This document shows positions 32,891-48,132 of a DNA stretch of 64,000 nt, one piece after another. Origin of the DNA: Mortierella alpina (taxonomy: Eukaryota > Mortierellomycota > Mortierellomycetes > Mortierellales > Mortierellaceae); the NCBI GenBank assembly GCA_029449245.1, contig JANATF010000003.1, positions 1,612,001 through 1,676,000 on the forward strand, read 5' to 3'. The notes below the pieces were generated by a model. The model had not been told where the DNA came from, ran no database searches, and saw nothing but the letters and a program-made list of their open reading frames with translations. Both the position numbers and the translations under genes were made by a program. The stretch's first letter is position 1. The number at the start of each line of letters is the position of its first letter.

Positions 32891-34014
32891 GAAGCCACCT
32901 CTCACGTAACTAGTCCTGTGTCCTGTATATAGTCTTTTTTATTCTCCGTCTAATATACTCGGTTTTTGAATGAAGTCTTGGTCCATGTTCTTGCACGGAT
33001 TGTTGGGTCCATACCAAGGTGTTTCCCTAGTATTAATATCTACACCATTAAAGTGTTTTAAAGAATACACACCGAATGTAGTTTCTTCTTACTCAAAAGT
33101 CCATATTCGAAACCCAGTGCCAGCCGTCGTACTCATATCAACTCTAGTCTAAACATCGATACGCCATTCGATCACGGCCTCCTCTGTTGAATCTAGATGA
33201 GAAACTTCCGACCGAGACAGAGTATGGGTAAAATGAGGTGCATTAAGCTGGATCCAGCAGCAACCACTCTGCAAGTTAAACAAATGCCACTTTCTTGGCC
33301 CTACGCAGAGGTTGCTCGCTCATAATGCGGTCGTAGGGACATTGGTTCCGCAGATAGTAAGACCATCCGTACAACCAAGATAAGGAGCGTCTCTGGAGCT
33401 TGCTACTCCAGTTCCAGTTGTCTGTTTTTACTTGTCTATGAGTATTTGGCTGAAGCAGCCTCCATTCATCTCATCGTATAGCAGGCAAAGGTTCAGACGC
33501 CAAGGACTGTTGTCTGTTGAGAGTCTTGTTAATTTAGATATATATCGCACTATCTTCATCTTCAAAAGCGAGGGCAACAACATACGAACTCACGCATCCT
33601 CGCTCGACTTTTTTTTTGTCTCTTCTCAAGCGCAAACGCGTCGGCGGTGTTAGACAAGACAAGGTGATATAGTCTATAGGGGTCGCATTGCCGGGGCCGC
33701 TCATTATAGAGTCAAAGGTCTTAGTGGTCGAGACGGACCCTTAGCCATTTCGCCACTACCTTACTTCTTGTTCACGGGGGCGTGTTTTTATTATAGTTCT
33801 TCTTGTTTGCTTCAACACAATGTTGTAGATAGCGAAAGCATGAGACGCGTGTGAAAAAGCGCGATTGTCAACACGCCTCTGATAAACGCGAAAATAGAGC
33901 TTTGGTAAAGAAAACAGGAAAAGATATGAACGTCGCCTCGTCTTCGTCATAAAACAGGCAAGTTGACGCGACGAACGATAAAACGCGAAAATGCCTCGAG
34001 GACGAGCAAAAAGA
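32891..34014. other. Intergenic, 1.1 kb
   Basis: 3' flank of the Zn2Cys6 gene followed by sequence without exons. A block at 33690-33765 has a faint tRNA-like look on the minus strand but no B box or acceptor pairing and is not called. Confidence 0.5.
34008..34012 (-). terminator. RNA polymerase III T-run terminator of tRNA-Thr
   Basis: TTTTT on the minus strand starting 3 nt after the tRNA discriminator base. Confidence 0.75.
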
Positions 34015-34087
34015 TGCCCCAACTCGGAGTTGAACCGAGGACCTTCCCATTACGAGTGGGACGCTATAACCACTAAGCCATTGGGGC
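34015..34087 (-). tRNA. tRNA-Thr, anticodon CGU
   Basis: 73-nt intronless cloverleaf. The acceptor stem GCCCCAA pairs with TTGGGGC, followed by discriminator A. The D arm lies around GGCTTAGTGGTTATAGC. The anticodon stem TCCCA/TGGGA carries loop CTCGTAA (anticodon CGT, reading ACG). The T arm is CTCGG-TTCAACT-CCGAG. A and B box sequences are intact and an oligo-T terminator follows. Reading by hand, all stems pair. Confidence 0.93.
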
Positions 34088-34150
34088 ATTGTGAACTGAG
34101 ACTCAATTTCCTATTCGCACCCATGTTCCCACCAATCAGAGCTGTACAAA

Positions 34151-34177
34151 TCACGTGATTTACGATATATCACGTGA
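34151..34177. promoter_or_regulatory. Two palindromic TCACGTGA (E-box/Cbf1-type) sites
   Basis: TCACGTGA at 34151-34158 and again at 34170-34177, each followed by TTTACG, so a 19-bp period direct repeat. They lie 64-90 bp upstream of the tRNA-Thr 5' end and just beyond the PIG-P stop. bHLH factors such as Cbf1/Pho4 bind this core in yeasts; binding here is inference. Confidence 0.55.
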
Positions 34178-34225
34178 TTTACGGCATGATTTAGAGGAGG
34201 TTTTTTTTTTTTTTTTGTTTTTTTT

Positions 34226-35291
34226 TCAAAGATCCGGTGAGTTCTCCCAGTCGCTGAGGTTTGTATCATCAAAGTAAGAGTCGTCGTAGTCATCCTCGTC
34301 TCCGTCCTCTCCTTCTTCCTCATCCGAAATCCCCTCGATATGTTGGTAGAGACACGCGTTCACCATCCCAATCGGAATATCCATGAGATCAGGAACGTAG
34401 TCGTCGGTGAGTGAGGATGCCGAGTTCATAGTCTCAAAAGGATTCGCATGTTCGTCTAGAAGGCACGACCAAGAAACCAAAACGCAACAACATATAAATT
34501 CAGTGCACAAAACGCACGCACTCTAGCAGGAAGATCTTTTGCAAGAATAGTAAAAGGGACGCGTTACCTGTGATTGTATAGAAAGAGTCGAACGGCGCAG
34601 TGTTGTAAAGGTTGATGGCAAAGAACGCCACGTAGAGATAGATGACCAGGACAAATAACCAGATCGGCAGTGCTAATGACCAATACCTTTTTTTTTTTTT
34701 TCGGTGTATGCAAAAAAAAAGCAAAAACGATGGGACAAAAAAAATGAAGTGCAACAAACAGATCCGGTCAGTCAGAGCAAAAAGCAGAATGCGCAAAAAC
34801 TATGGATCCATCGAAAACATACTTGCTAGGATAATATGTTATTCCCATAGAGTCCAGTACTTCCTTTGGTAGATAAGCCCAGCCCAGGTACATCGCTATA
34901 GAAAATACATCGATGGAGATCAAATGTCAACATGCGATCCCTGGTCACAGCGTTCAGAAAAGAGTCCTTGCTTTGTCCAGCAGTGAAGTCGTACCATAGG
35001 TGATCCCAGAGACCAGATAGAGCACAAAGCCGTAATATTCATATGTAGGTGTCTTTGTCAATGTGGTGGGTAAAGAGTCGTCTGCGGGTGTCGTGTATAT
35101 ATCTGGCGATCTAAGACGGAAGGGGGGTACACACAGCGTCAGCACGGGCCACGACAGGCTAAGCGATTCAAGAAAAGGCGCTTGACTTACTGTGCCTGTC
35201 CGCTCAGGGCCCTGGCATGCTGCAGCATTGGCTTGTAGAGGGATGCTGGTTTTTTTGACAAGAAGCTGCTGTATGATGCTGTCCGCTTCAT
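34226..35291 (-). CDS. PIGP: PIG-P / Gpi19, subunit of GPI-GlcNAc transferase
   Basis: ER membrane subunit of the complex that starts GPI-anchor synthesis by moving GlcNAc to phosphatidylinositol. Five exons join in frame. Exon 1 starts at 35291 (MKRTASYSSFLSKKPASLYK). Exon 2 has PTYEYYGFVLYLVSGITYG (first helix). Exon 3 has MYLGWAYLPKEVLDSMGITY then YPSK. Exon 4 has YWSLALPIWLFVLVIYLYVA (second helix) and FDSFYTIT. Exon 5 has DEHANPFETMNSASSLTDDY. These are the family's signature blocks in order. The tail is unusually acidic (EEEGEDGDEDDYDDSYFDDT). The acceptor before exon 4 is preceded by a run of A (see findings). Acts with PIG-A, -C, -H, -Q, -Y and DPM2 homologues. Confidence 0.92.
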
Positions 35292-35841
35292 GCTATTACC
35301 ATATCCAAACGGCGGAGAGTTAGGTGAGAGTGCTGGTACTTTGCATCTGCACGCGTTGAACAAATGTGTTGTCCAGCAACTAGCGGCACATTTACCCTGT
35401 GCTTTCCATTGGGCTCGGGAACTCGGATTCGTCCCATTGAATGTAAGGCCTAGCGGCGAGACTAGGATTGGGGTGCGTGAAGAGCTGTGATTTGGCCCGT
35501 CGCTGGTACGAGGTTGCGGTGGTGGATGGTTCGTGGTGAGAGGTGGCTGACGAGGTTGCCTGAGCGAAGGAGCCGTGCTGGTGTGTTTCCATGGCTGCGT
35601 GTTCCTTGCCTGGGTGGTGGGATGAACGATGTGATTGATGGTCAAGGCCTTTCCTCTCGTGGGGTGCCAATCACGTCACGCGCATTTTTTTTTTGTATTA
35701 TTGTTGATCTTTGCGTTTTTGTGTCCTGTCTTTCCTTCTTTCCTTTCCCTTTTCTTTCCTTCCGGTTATCTGTCCACGCTTACCCCACTTCCTCCAGTCC
35801 GCTCGAGTATCTTTCTCGCGTCCTTCTATTTGTTCTTTCCG
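35292..35841. promoter_or_regulatory. Divergent promoter region of PIG-P and the SelH-like gene
   Basis: 550 bp. The right half is a strong T/C-rich leader (35680-35840), typical of fungal core promoters and 5' UTRs. No exon recognised. Confidence 0.5.
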
Positions 35842-37374
35842 ATGGTAAAAGCCGAGCCTGCCGCCGAGGCACAAGCCTCCTCGCGTCGCTCAAACAGAGC
35901 GACCACTAAACCTGCTGCAACCAAGTCCGAAGAGCCCACCAAGACATCAACCGCGCCCAAGGCTAAGGCAACGCCTACCAAAAAGGTTGCAATCACCACC
36001 GCCGCCGCGAAGAAGGCAACAAAAGCAGCAGCATCAACAACAGCAGCATCAACAACAGCAGCATCGGACATTTCCAACGGAACCATCAAGAGAAAAGTCG
36101 GACGCCCTCTTGGCTCAACTAAAAAGAAAGACGCAGAGTCTACCACCGCCAAAGCTGCCGATTCGACAAACGTCCCTGGTCGCCGAGGTCGCAAGCCCAA
36201 GAATGCAGCAGCAACAGCAACGGGAACAGCAACCGCAGCAGCACCTGCCATTGAGAAGCAGGTGTCGAGCTTGGAGGTCAAGCCCAAGAAGGCAACAGCG
36301 CCACCTGCTAAGGATACCGATGCGCCTGCATCCAAGCGAGGCAGGAAACGCAAGGCAGACTCGGATGATGCAACCACCGACGCTGCTGCCTCCGCTGCAA
36401 AGAAGACGCGTACAACGGGTGAAAAGACGGATAAAGTTCCTGGCAAGCGTGGACGTCCTGTCGGTTCTGGAAAGAAGCAGAAGCAGGCTTCAGAGGCAGC
36501 AACTAAGACCAGCGAGGCCGCGTTAGCGCAGGTCAAGGATGATACCGAAGGCGATTTTAACGGCATCAAACTGACCATTGAGCGATGGTGAGCCCCCCTC
36601 CCCCCGATGTATACACCAGAATCCGGAGTTTTCCACCCCCCCCTCCCTTCCCTTCCCTTCCCTTCCCTTCTTTGCCCGCTCCTATTTTCATGTCAGAAAC
36701 AAACATGTATCATGACATTTTGTTGACAATTGTGTCTGTTGTTATCTTCTTAGCACAACGTGCACGCAATACCACAAAAATGTTACCAGAATCTTCAAGG
36801 TATGCATAATTGCACAGATAGAAGAGGAACCATCCGTTCTATTGTGGTATGATACTGACCATAGTTCTAAGCGAATTCTCTTTATTTTTTTCTTGTTGTG
36901 TGTCAACAAATTCAGGTTGCCAAAGGGCTCTATCCTCATGCGCTCTTCCACGAGGAAGTGGTCCCCAACTCAAAGTCGTTTGAAATCTACCTCAGCAAAA
37001 ACGGATCCAAGAGTAAGACCGAGAACCATCCCTAGGCCATTGATGATGGAAATAACAATAACAAAGACAAATGCCTTTTGTTTCCTTCCAATTTCTAACA
37101 AGCTGCTTTCTCTTATGCCATTGTACCATTGTATCATTCTACTTTGGATCTTGTAGACAAGTTGATCTGGAGCGGAAAGGCTCATGCTCCTCCAAAGTAA
37201 GTTTGCTTTAAAAGACGCGTGTCCAATGCATGCTTGCACAGTTCTCTGCCGCCTTTTCTTATCACAAAAAATGTACTAAATAACCTATGAACTTCTCCAC
37301 TCCATAGACGGTTGGCGTTCCCTGACTCGGATGTCTTTGTTGATCTTCTGAAGGCAGAGTTCAAGGACAAGTAG
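35842..37374 (+). CDS. Selenoprotein-H-like Rdx-fold protein (Cys form) with AT-hook N-terminus
   Basis: Exon 1 (35842 to about 36589) codes a 249-residue basic, Ala/Lys-rich region with AT-hook motifs (KRKVGRPLGSTKKK, PGRRGRKPKNAA, ASKRGRKRKAD, PGKRGRPVGSGKKQ). Exon 1 ends in KLTIERC and exon 2 continues TTCTQYHKNVTRIFK, so the thioredoxin-like CxxC is C-T-T-C where animal SelH has C-x-x-Sec. Further exons read VAKGLYPHALFHEEVVPNSK, SFEIYLSKNGSK, KLIWSGKAHAPPK and RLAFPDSDVFVDLLKAEFKD. These match the SelH domain, including the GPP/APP-K-L-x-FP end. The codon at the Sec position is TGC, so no SECIS is needed. A nuclear redox role is inferred from SelH; it is normally about 120 residues, so the AT-hook extension is large. 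Confidence 0.85.
36645..36670. repeat. CCCTT pentanucleotide repeat in intron 1 of the SelH-like gene
   Basis: About five tandem CCCTT units within the first intron, after a C-run. Confidence 0.8.
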
Positions 37375-37703
37375 ATGGGTGGACTGGGAGAAGGCATATA
37401 CTTTCTTTTCTTTCCTTCAGTTAAAACTGTTGTTTCTGCCATGTCGCACCTACAGGGGGTTTAAATGACCCCTCTCTCTCTCTCTCTTAAAAGACTCCCT
37501 TGCATGTCTTCATTCTTTTCATCACAGAGCTCGTCCTTAGGGTACTCTCATCGCCCACTGTCACCATCTCCCTCCCTCTTTACCTCTCTCGCCCTTCAAG
37601 AAAAAGGTTCTATATTCTATCTTTGCTTCGACAGCAGGATCGAGTTCTGTCCACAATAATTTAGTTCATGCAAAGAAGAAGAAAAATAAATGAAAATGTT
37701 CTT
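37375..37703. other. Convergent intergenic region, SelH-like gene and kinesin-13
   Basis: 3' flanks of both genes with a (CT)n stretch at about 37473-37488 and AATAAA at 37685-37690. No gene seen. Confidence 0.45.
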
Positions 37704-41766
<4,063 letters not shown>

Positions 41767-42600
41767 TGCGGTGTTGGCCTGTCTGAGAGTGAATGGCCAA
41801 AGGTCTGCTTCCGCGGAATGGGTTTGGAGAGCCAAAGGACGGACGCCGGTGGGAGCAGGACAGGCGCGTGTAGGGTGGTTGGTTGGTGTGTGGAGAGAGA
41901 GAGAAAGAGAGAGATTGCGTGTGTGTGGAATAGGAGACAGGAGGCAATAGCTGGATGTGGTGAGTGGATGGAGAGTGGATGGAGAGTGGATGTAGAGTAA
42001 AAGGAAAGGAATGTCTAAAGCGTCGAATCGGGATTCGGCAAAAAAAAAAGATGTTGATTTGACGGCTGTCGGAGGGACATGGATGTGGCTGGAAGAGTGG
42101 CTCTCCGCAGGAAGGGACCAAGGAGACCAAGATGGCCCGTACGCCTATTGTTGCGTTCCTCACCTCTTGCGTCGCTACGCTAATGCCACAATGCATCTAT
42201 GCCACCCCACTTGCTCACAGTGTCTGCTCAGCTCGTTCTTGGTTGCTCCTCGCGGCCTGCGGCCCAAGCTTCAACGATATTAACGATAATTGGGAACATG
42301 CGCGATGCATCAACGAACGTGGCCCTTGCCACTTTGAAATAGCCAAAGGTAAAAAAGGGGGGACGGCATATCACTTTACTCTGCATCACAACCATGCATG
42401 CACCTCTCCCTCCTCAGGGCGAGCACACTTGGAGGTGAAGTGTTTTTTATATTCTTTTTTGGTATTTTTCGGCTTCTGTAGCTGTCAGCTGTCGCGTCAA
42501 TCATGTTGCCTGGACAGTGTCTGCTATGGTGTTCAAAAACAAGCAGTTCATATCTCTATGGGCAGCCAGGCCCATCCCAGCACAACCGGGTGCTCACACG
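41767..42600. promoter_or_regulatory. Divergent region between kinesin-13 and SPC1
   Basis: 834 bp. Purine-rich leader of the kinesin gene (41870-42000, GAGA repeats), then the T-rich SPC1 promoter side. An open frame at 42132 with a hydrophobic start was considered and not called. Confidence 0.45.
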
Positions 42601-43509
42601 ATGACCATTGATCTCACCGATGCCCTTGCACGGTCTCTGTCAGGTCAGGTACGTGTGGTTCGAAGACCTGAGCGGGGGGGTCAGCCCTGCCTAGAGCAAG
42701 CAAGGTCTGTGACGTGTCATCATAAGAGCGACTATGCCTTTTTTTTTTGTCTCTTCTTGACCTCCTCTCACAACTCACTTCTTCACGACAAGATTCCTCA
42801 TCGCCATCAACACAATGCTTGAATACCACATTGTAAGCAGCAGCGCACGGAGATATTTGACAGTTCACGCAAAAAACGAACTTGTCCAAGCATTCAAGGA
42901 TTTACAGGACTGAACCACTGAACTCTTGCCTCCATCTCTTTCCATCGCACCTCTCGCCTTTCACAGGACTTTAAGGGCCAGAGCCTCGCAGAACAGATTA
43001 CACAGGGAGTCATCTCGGTGTTCGGGGTACCGTGTCTCTCTTGCTTCCATCCTTTTGTTTGCTGTTATTTTGCTACGACAGCTGGTTCCTGAACCCATCG
43101 ACTAAAGTGCTTCCTCTCTCGACTCACACACATACACACGCCACACTCTGTTCACTCTCCCCACTGTTGGTTTTGTATTTCGCCTCGTCAAAGGTGATCG
43201 GCTTTCTAGCAGGATTTCTCCTTCAGGACATCCGCCTGTCATTGTATGTCTTCACAGCCGGCATCGTCTTGGCAGGACTGGTAAGGCGAACACTACACTC
43301 AAACTGTTTAGCGAAGGATGTTCTCTCTTGACTTTGGAGGGATCAAGGTTAATTTTTTTTTTTCATATTGTATCGATGTCTAGCTGGTGATCCCCGCCTG
43401 GCCATATCTTAACAGGAACTCTATCCAATGGCTTCCGAGGAGAGAAAAGGCAGCAGCAGCAGCAAAAGAGGAATCGTCCAAGGCAGGAAAAGAAAAGAAG
43501 TCAACATAG
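42601..43509 (+). CDS. SPC1: Signal peptidase complex subunit 1 (Spc1/SPC12)
   Basis: Small ER membrane subunit of signal peptidase. Four exons: MTIDLTDALARSLSGQ (from the ATG at 42601); DFKGQSLAEQITQGVISVFG; VIGFLAGFLLQDIRLSLYVF and TAGIVLAGL; and LVIPAWPYLNRNSIQWLPRR followed by a Lys/Ala-rich tail, stop at 43507-43509. The D-F/Y-K-G-Q-x-L-A-E-Q start, two membrane helices and P-x-W-P-x-x-x-R...WLP end are the family signature. All exon junctions are phase 0 with GTACGT, GTACCG and GTAAGG donors. The open frame extends upstream of 42601, so a longer N-terminus cannot be excluded. Confidence 0.9.
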
Positions 43510-43703
43510 GAGATACCAAACGAACCAACGCATGTTTTGAGAGTCAGGGCCCCGCAGCCATCGCCATCTCCCATTTTTGAAATACAAACCCACGCTTGCT
43601 GATAGTCAGTTCAGTTCAGTTCCGTGTGCAAATATATTGAATGAGAAAAAAAATGCAATATGATACAATGGCAGAGAGAGAGAGCGCGCGAACAAGGGAC
43701 GTT

Positions 43704-46479
43704 TTACGACATGAACTTGCGCTTGCTGTCCTTGTCCTTCTTGCCCTTCTTCTTCTTGTCCTCGTTGTCCTCAGACTTGGACTTCTTGGACTTCTTCTTC
43801 TTCTTGGTCGCATCAATGGCATCCAGCACAGATTCGAGATCCTTGGACACCTTCTTTTTCTTCTTCTTGGGCGCATCCTCCTGCTCAGACTCCTCAGACT
43901 CGGACTCGTCCTCAGACGCAGCCTCGACATCCTCAGAGGATCTCTTCTTGGATCCTGAGCCCTCGCCGTGGGAACGCTTCTTGAACAGCTTGTCAATTTC
44001 GTCCGACTTGTACTTTTCCTTGACCATGTTTTCCTCCTCAGCATCCTCAATGAGCATCTATCAAATTTAAGCCAAAAAAACCATCAAATGTTAACAACAC
44101 ATCCTTGAAGGCAAAAAAAAAAATAGTACGAGTTCAGGAAAGGACATACCTTATCGGGATCCTCAGACGACTTCTTGGATTTTTTCTTCTTCTTTCTCTC
44201 GGTCACAGTCTTGACTCCGGCAATACCGCCTCCGAATCCAAGTTCAGCCATCTTGGGGTTGGGCGCTGGGAGCTCCGAGTCGTTCGCGGCAGCCTGCTGC
44301 TTGCCATGAGCGGTCGCAAGAACCGCATCTCCAAGAATATCCTTGAACATATCCTTCTTGCGCTCAATACCCTTCTCGCGTTCAACCCACTCCTCCTTCT
44401 TGCGCTTGAACTGGTCAATCTTGCAGTTACGCAGGATAAACTTGCCGTGGAAACTCTGCGACAAGGCTTGCTCATGCTCCAAAAGTTCCGCCGCAATCTT
44501 TTCCTTCATCTCAATGTCAGAAACAGCCCAGCACTTGTCGACCGTATGACCTCCATAGCGATCCAAGGCCATCGAGTGGTATTTGCCCATGAACGACCGG
44601 AGAATCTTTCTCTTGACCTTCAAGTTCAGCGTGGGCGACGTCAAAAAGGCTTCAATGACGTGCGATCCAACAGGGTCCATGGTCCAAGCATACATCAACT
44701 CCTCCTTCTGTGCAAAGTAGCTGTCAACCACAATCTTGGAGTGTTCCTCGGGGTATTGAAGCAAGAGCTGCAGAATGACGGCTCCTTGAGGATGGAACTT
44801 GGCCTTGGTCGATTCTTGACTATCCCTGCGCTCCATCAATTGATCGTATGTCTCCATGTGCAAGACCACGTGCATAAACTCCTTGCGCTCGATGGTCGTG
44901 TGCGTGTGGAAGGCGTCACAGAGACCCCTGATGACCTCCTTGTGGCAGGCTCCGACATTCTTAGCGGCCTCGACCACCGCACGGATTACTCCTGGACGAC
45001 CAAACTGCAAAAAGTTCTCAAACTCGTGCTGGACTTCCTCTACCATCATCTCGAGCTGAACGGGCGTCTTGGCATGGACAAAGAACTGCTGGATCACATA
45101 GTTGGCGATAGGGTGGAAGGAGAGCTTCACAAGGCGACCGCGAAAGTAGGACGTATAGAACTTTTGGAACAATGCTGGCGAGGCGACCTGCATAATTTTC
45201 TCCAGCAAGTGAGAGCCGACTTGATCTCTGAGCAGGGTCTCCACGTACGCATCACGATCGGAATTCTTGTGTCCAGGTTCCTCCTCGCGGGTGATATCCA
45301 TCAGCAACTTGTCCACGAGCTCATCCTTTGCAGACTCATCGTCCTTGGCCAGCACCTCCAGAAGCAACTGCAAGACAGGGTTAGCGACTTGATGGACGGC
45401 CAGCGAACGCACGATCGAGTCGCTCAGTCCATTCATCAAAGTTGAGGTGATGGTGCGCAACATGTCCTTAAATGAGGCGGGGACGAGGCGGGTGGGGCGG
45501 AAGGCACCGGCATTGGTCTTGCTGTTGTTGGCGTCGTTGTATTTGGCAGACTTCTTGCTGCGAATGTTGCCCTTTCCAGATCCATCGTCTGCGACCGCGC
45601 GTCCAGCCAAGACGTGGAGCAGTACACGGATGATGTGAGAGGCGAACGGATCCGAAATCAAGGCTGTGAATTCCTCTTGCGTCTGACGGCACATGTTCAG
45701 GATCATTTCCTCGGCAGTCAGCAAGACGCCGTCCTCCTGAGGCACCTCCTCCTTGGTCTTGAGTTCATTGCTCCTGACCTCTCTCTCAACAGCATCGGCG
45801 CACAGGGTGATCAAAGTCTGGCAAACGTGGGAGGCGAAACGATGCGTGAAGAGCTTCAAAAAGCTAGAGAGGGGAGGAGCGAATTAGCCGCTGAGTAGAC
45901 CAAACACATCCACAGCAGACATCTGATTTTGTTACGTACTTTCCGTTAAACTTGTCAAAGAAAACTCGAAGCTGAAAGTCGTTGGAAGCCCGCAGCAGCT
46001 TCTCCAGGACAAGCGAGCAAGAGTGGTCCGTAGCCAGCACCAACTCCTTACCCTGAACCTCGGTGTAGACGTTCTCGAGGAAAAGCTGTTGTTCTATTGC
46101 CATAAGGTCAAGATTGTTGGCTGTTAGAGCCTTGTCCTGATAACAAAGCGAGAGAAGGCGAGCCGCGTAAGGCAGGTGATAAAGTACCTTCAGCGGTCTC
46201 AAAGTTGAGCTCGTCCAAGGTCTGCTCTACGCCCTTGAAGTATTGCTGGACATCAGGATCAATGAATCCAAAGATAGCAGCAGCGTCGATTTGCTCCCGT
46301 CTGTCAGGGCGAGCAGGGCGCTGGTCGTCGGCTCCTTCCGTTTTGCGGTCGTATGTTGTTTGGTGAGTGCGTTGGAAGGCCTTTCCAGGGTTAGAATCGG
46401 GAGCCTTTTGAGGGACATCCTTGTCTTTGTTCTTCTTTCCACGGGATCCGCGGACTCTTCTTTCCGCAATTGCAACCAT
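43704..46479 (-). CDS. NOP9: Nop9, pumilio-repeat ribosome biogenesis factor
   Basis: Nucleolar PUF-like protein binding pre-18S rRNA in 90S/pre-40S particles. The start at 46479 gives MVAIAERRVRGSRGKKNKDK. Next come AIFGFIDPDVQQYFKGVEQT and LDELNFET, then LDLMAIEQQLFLENVYTEVQ with GKELVLATDHSCSLVLEKLL. A long exon (to about 44150) holds the pumilio helices: LFTHRFASHVCQTLITLCAD; TALISDPFASHIIRVLLHVL; VETLLRDQVGSHLLEKIMQV; SFHPIANYVIQQFFVHAKTP; AWTMDPVGSHVIEAFLTSP; and MALDRYGGHTVDKCWAVSDI. The last exon is an acidic/Lys-rich tail (SEDESESEESEQEDAPKKKK) ending KRKFMS. Repeat order and spacing match Nop9, not Puf6. Confidence 0.93.
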
Positions 46480-46542
46480 GGTGTATACTGTGTGAGAGGG
46501 GAAAAGGCTGATTGATGGAGAGGAGCCAATGGAGAACAAGCC

Positions 46543-46565
46543 AAAAAAAAAAAAAAAAAAAAAAA
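46543..46565. repeat. Poly(A) tract, 23 nt
   Basis: Run of 23 A on the plus strand in the NOP9 5' flank, close to the SED5 3' end. Confidence 0.9.
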
Positions 46566-46663
46566 GGGAGGCTAGTTTGTTGTGTTGGTCAAATTCTGGA
46601 CAGTCACTTAGGACTGGACTGCTTTCGGGGTATGTAATTGCATTCTACTTTTTTGATGAAGGA

Positions 46664-48132
46664 CTACGACAAGACGGAGAGAGTCACTGCAGAGGAGATC
46701 AAGACTGCAAAGACCTTGACCATGAGCCATCGATTCGACGAGACATAGCTGTAGTATTTCAGCAGCTCTGTCTGCGCTCCTGTCACATTAGATTCGATAT
46801 CGTCCGTGTTTGCATCAATCCTATCAAGACAGGCAAACGGGCAGGGGATTAAAAACCAAAGTACATATGTGAATGCGACCATTCACCAATTACCACGATA
46901 GAAGTAATAGGCAGGCGGGAACTAGTGACTGGGTACATACCTCTGCACCATGTCCCTTTGTTCCGAAACCATCTGAGCGAGCTGCTGAAAGATTCCGCCG
47001 AGCTCATGAAGTGTGGACTCTATCGATTCGATCGCGGTGGATCGACTCTCGATGTATTGATTGTTGGCATCTACCAACTGCACTTGTTCCTGTTGTTGAA
47101 GGTTCTGAGAGGGTGTGTTCAAATCCAGAGAAAGCACATCCTTGGGAGCACTGGTACTGGATGCTGGCCGCCGATCAAGGTTGTACAAGGGAGAATCGCC
47201 TATATGTCAGGACAGGAGCCGTGATGGGATTAGATATTCCGTTGAAATAGACGACTGTGCAAAAGTTCTTGCCATAATATCCAATCCAAAACAGAAAGAA
47301 CTACTTGCGCGCGGACAAAAAAAAACATACTGGAAAAAGTGTTGGATTGCTGCTGGGTCGTAAACATGAATTGCTCCCGTCGGTCCTTTGTCGCCTTCAT
47401 ATTCTCCGTTCTCAGCTCGAGCACATCCTTGAATGTGGAGGTCTGTGCAGCCAGTCTCGACTGCAGCATGACAACAACGTTCGAGCTGTGTTCCAGGGCT
47501 TGTTTGCTGTTACTTGCTGTCTTTGAGGTGTGTTCCTTGACATGGTTCTGAAGATGGGCGATCTGCTTATTCAACTTTGCGATATCCTGCTTGATGATGA
47601 ACATGAGTTCCTATATGCGTGCAATCGTAACGGATGACAGGTGTTAGAAATGCTTGGCACACATGAAAAGAAAATCCAGTGCACCGTAGGCCACAGAAGC
47701 CGAAAGTACATACGCTAATCTCGACAGGTCTGTCGTCAAATAAAGTCTTGCGCTTGGCAACTAGAGCGAGTAGTGACAGATGATCATTAGTTTTCGCATT
47801 CTTGATGAACCAGACCAAAAGTTCAAGTAGATGCATCACACTTTGAGCAAGAGGCTGAAGAAGCTCCTCTGCAGCGCTGCGTTCTCTGTCAGTCAAGTAA
47901 GCAACGTACGTCTGGCGAGCTTCTGCAACTTTCCAGCAGTTGCATGAATGTCTTTGCCGATGAGCGAGGCCATCATGGCAAACTCAGACTTTTGTTTGGC
48001 TGGTCCTTGTCCTTGCGAGGCAGTCTGCTGCTCAATGGGCGAAAGCAGACGGCGCTTGTCGGAAGCCAGATGCGGTTGTGCCCTTGAGCGCAAGGACTCG
48101 ACTGTAGCAAAGAATTCTGCCGAACGGTCCAT
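46664..48132 (-). CDS. SED5: Syntaxin-5 / Sed5 Qa-SNARE
   Basis: Golgi t-SNARE for ER-Golgi and intra-Golgi fusion. The start at 48132 gives MDRSAEFFATVESLRSRAQP. Habc-region blocks follow: KSEFAMMASLIGKDIHATAG; VAKRKTLFDDRPVEIS; MFIIKQDIAKLNKQIAHLQN; NVVVMLQSRLAAQTSTFKDV and LELRTENMKATKDRREQF. The SNARE motif runs VDANNQYIESRSTAIESIES, TLHELGGIFQQLAQMVSEQR and IDANTDDIESNVTGAQTELL, with the zero-layer Gln in IFQQLA. It ends LKYYSYVSSNRWLMVKVFAV and a C-terminal membrane anchor. Five or six exons. About 310 residues, normal for Sed5. Confidence 0.94.

Noticed and set aside
32217-32909. 230-codon overlapping frame in the Zn2Cys6 gene
   Set aside because: Arises from CAG/CAA repeats read in another frame.
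33690-33765. Possible second tRNA (serine-like) on the minus strand
   Set aside because: No acceptor pairing, no B box, stems do not close; at most a fossil.
35826-36578. 250-codon open frame antisense to the SelH-like gene
   Set aside because: Mirror of the Ala/Lys-rich coding exon; hydrophobic Ala/Val text is a codon artefact.
42132-42611. Possible small secreted protein before SPC1
   Set aside because: Hydrophobic start but no clear signal-peptide boundary, runs into SPC1's first exon in another frame, no conserved motif.
44105-45445. 446-codon open frame antisense to NOP9
   Set aside because: Shadow of the pumilio-repeat coding sequence; no family motifs of its own.
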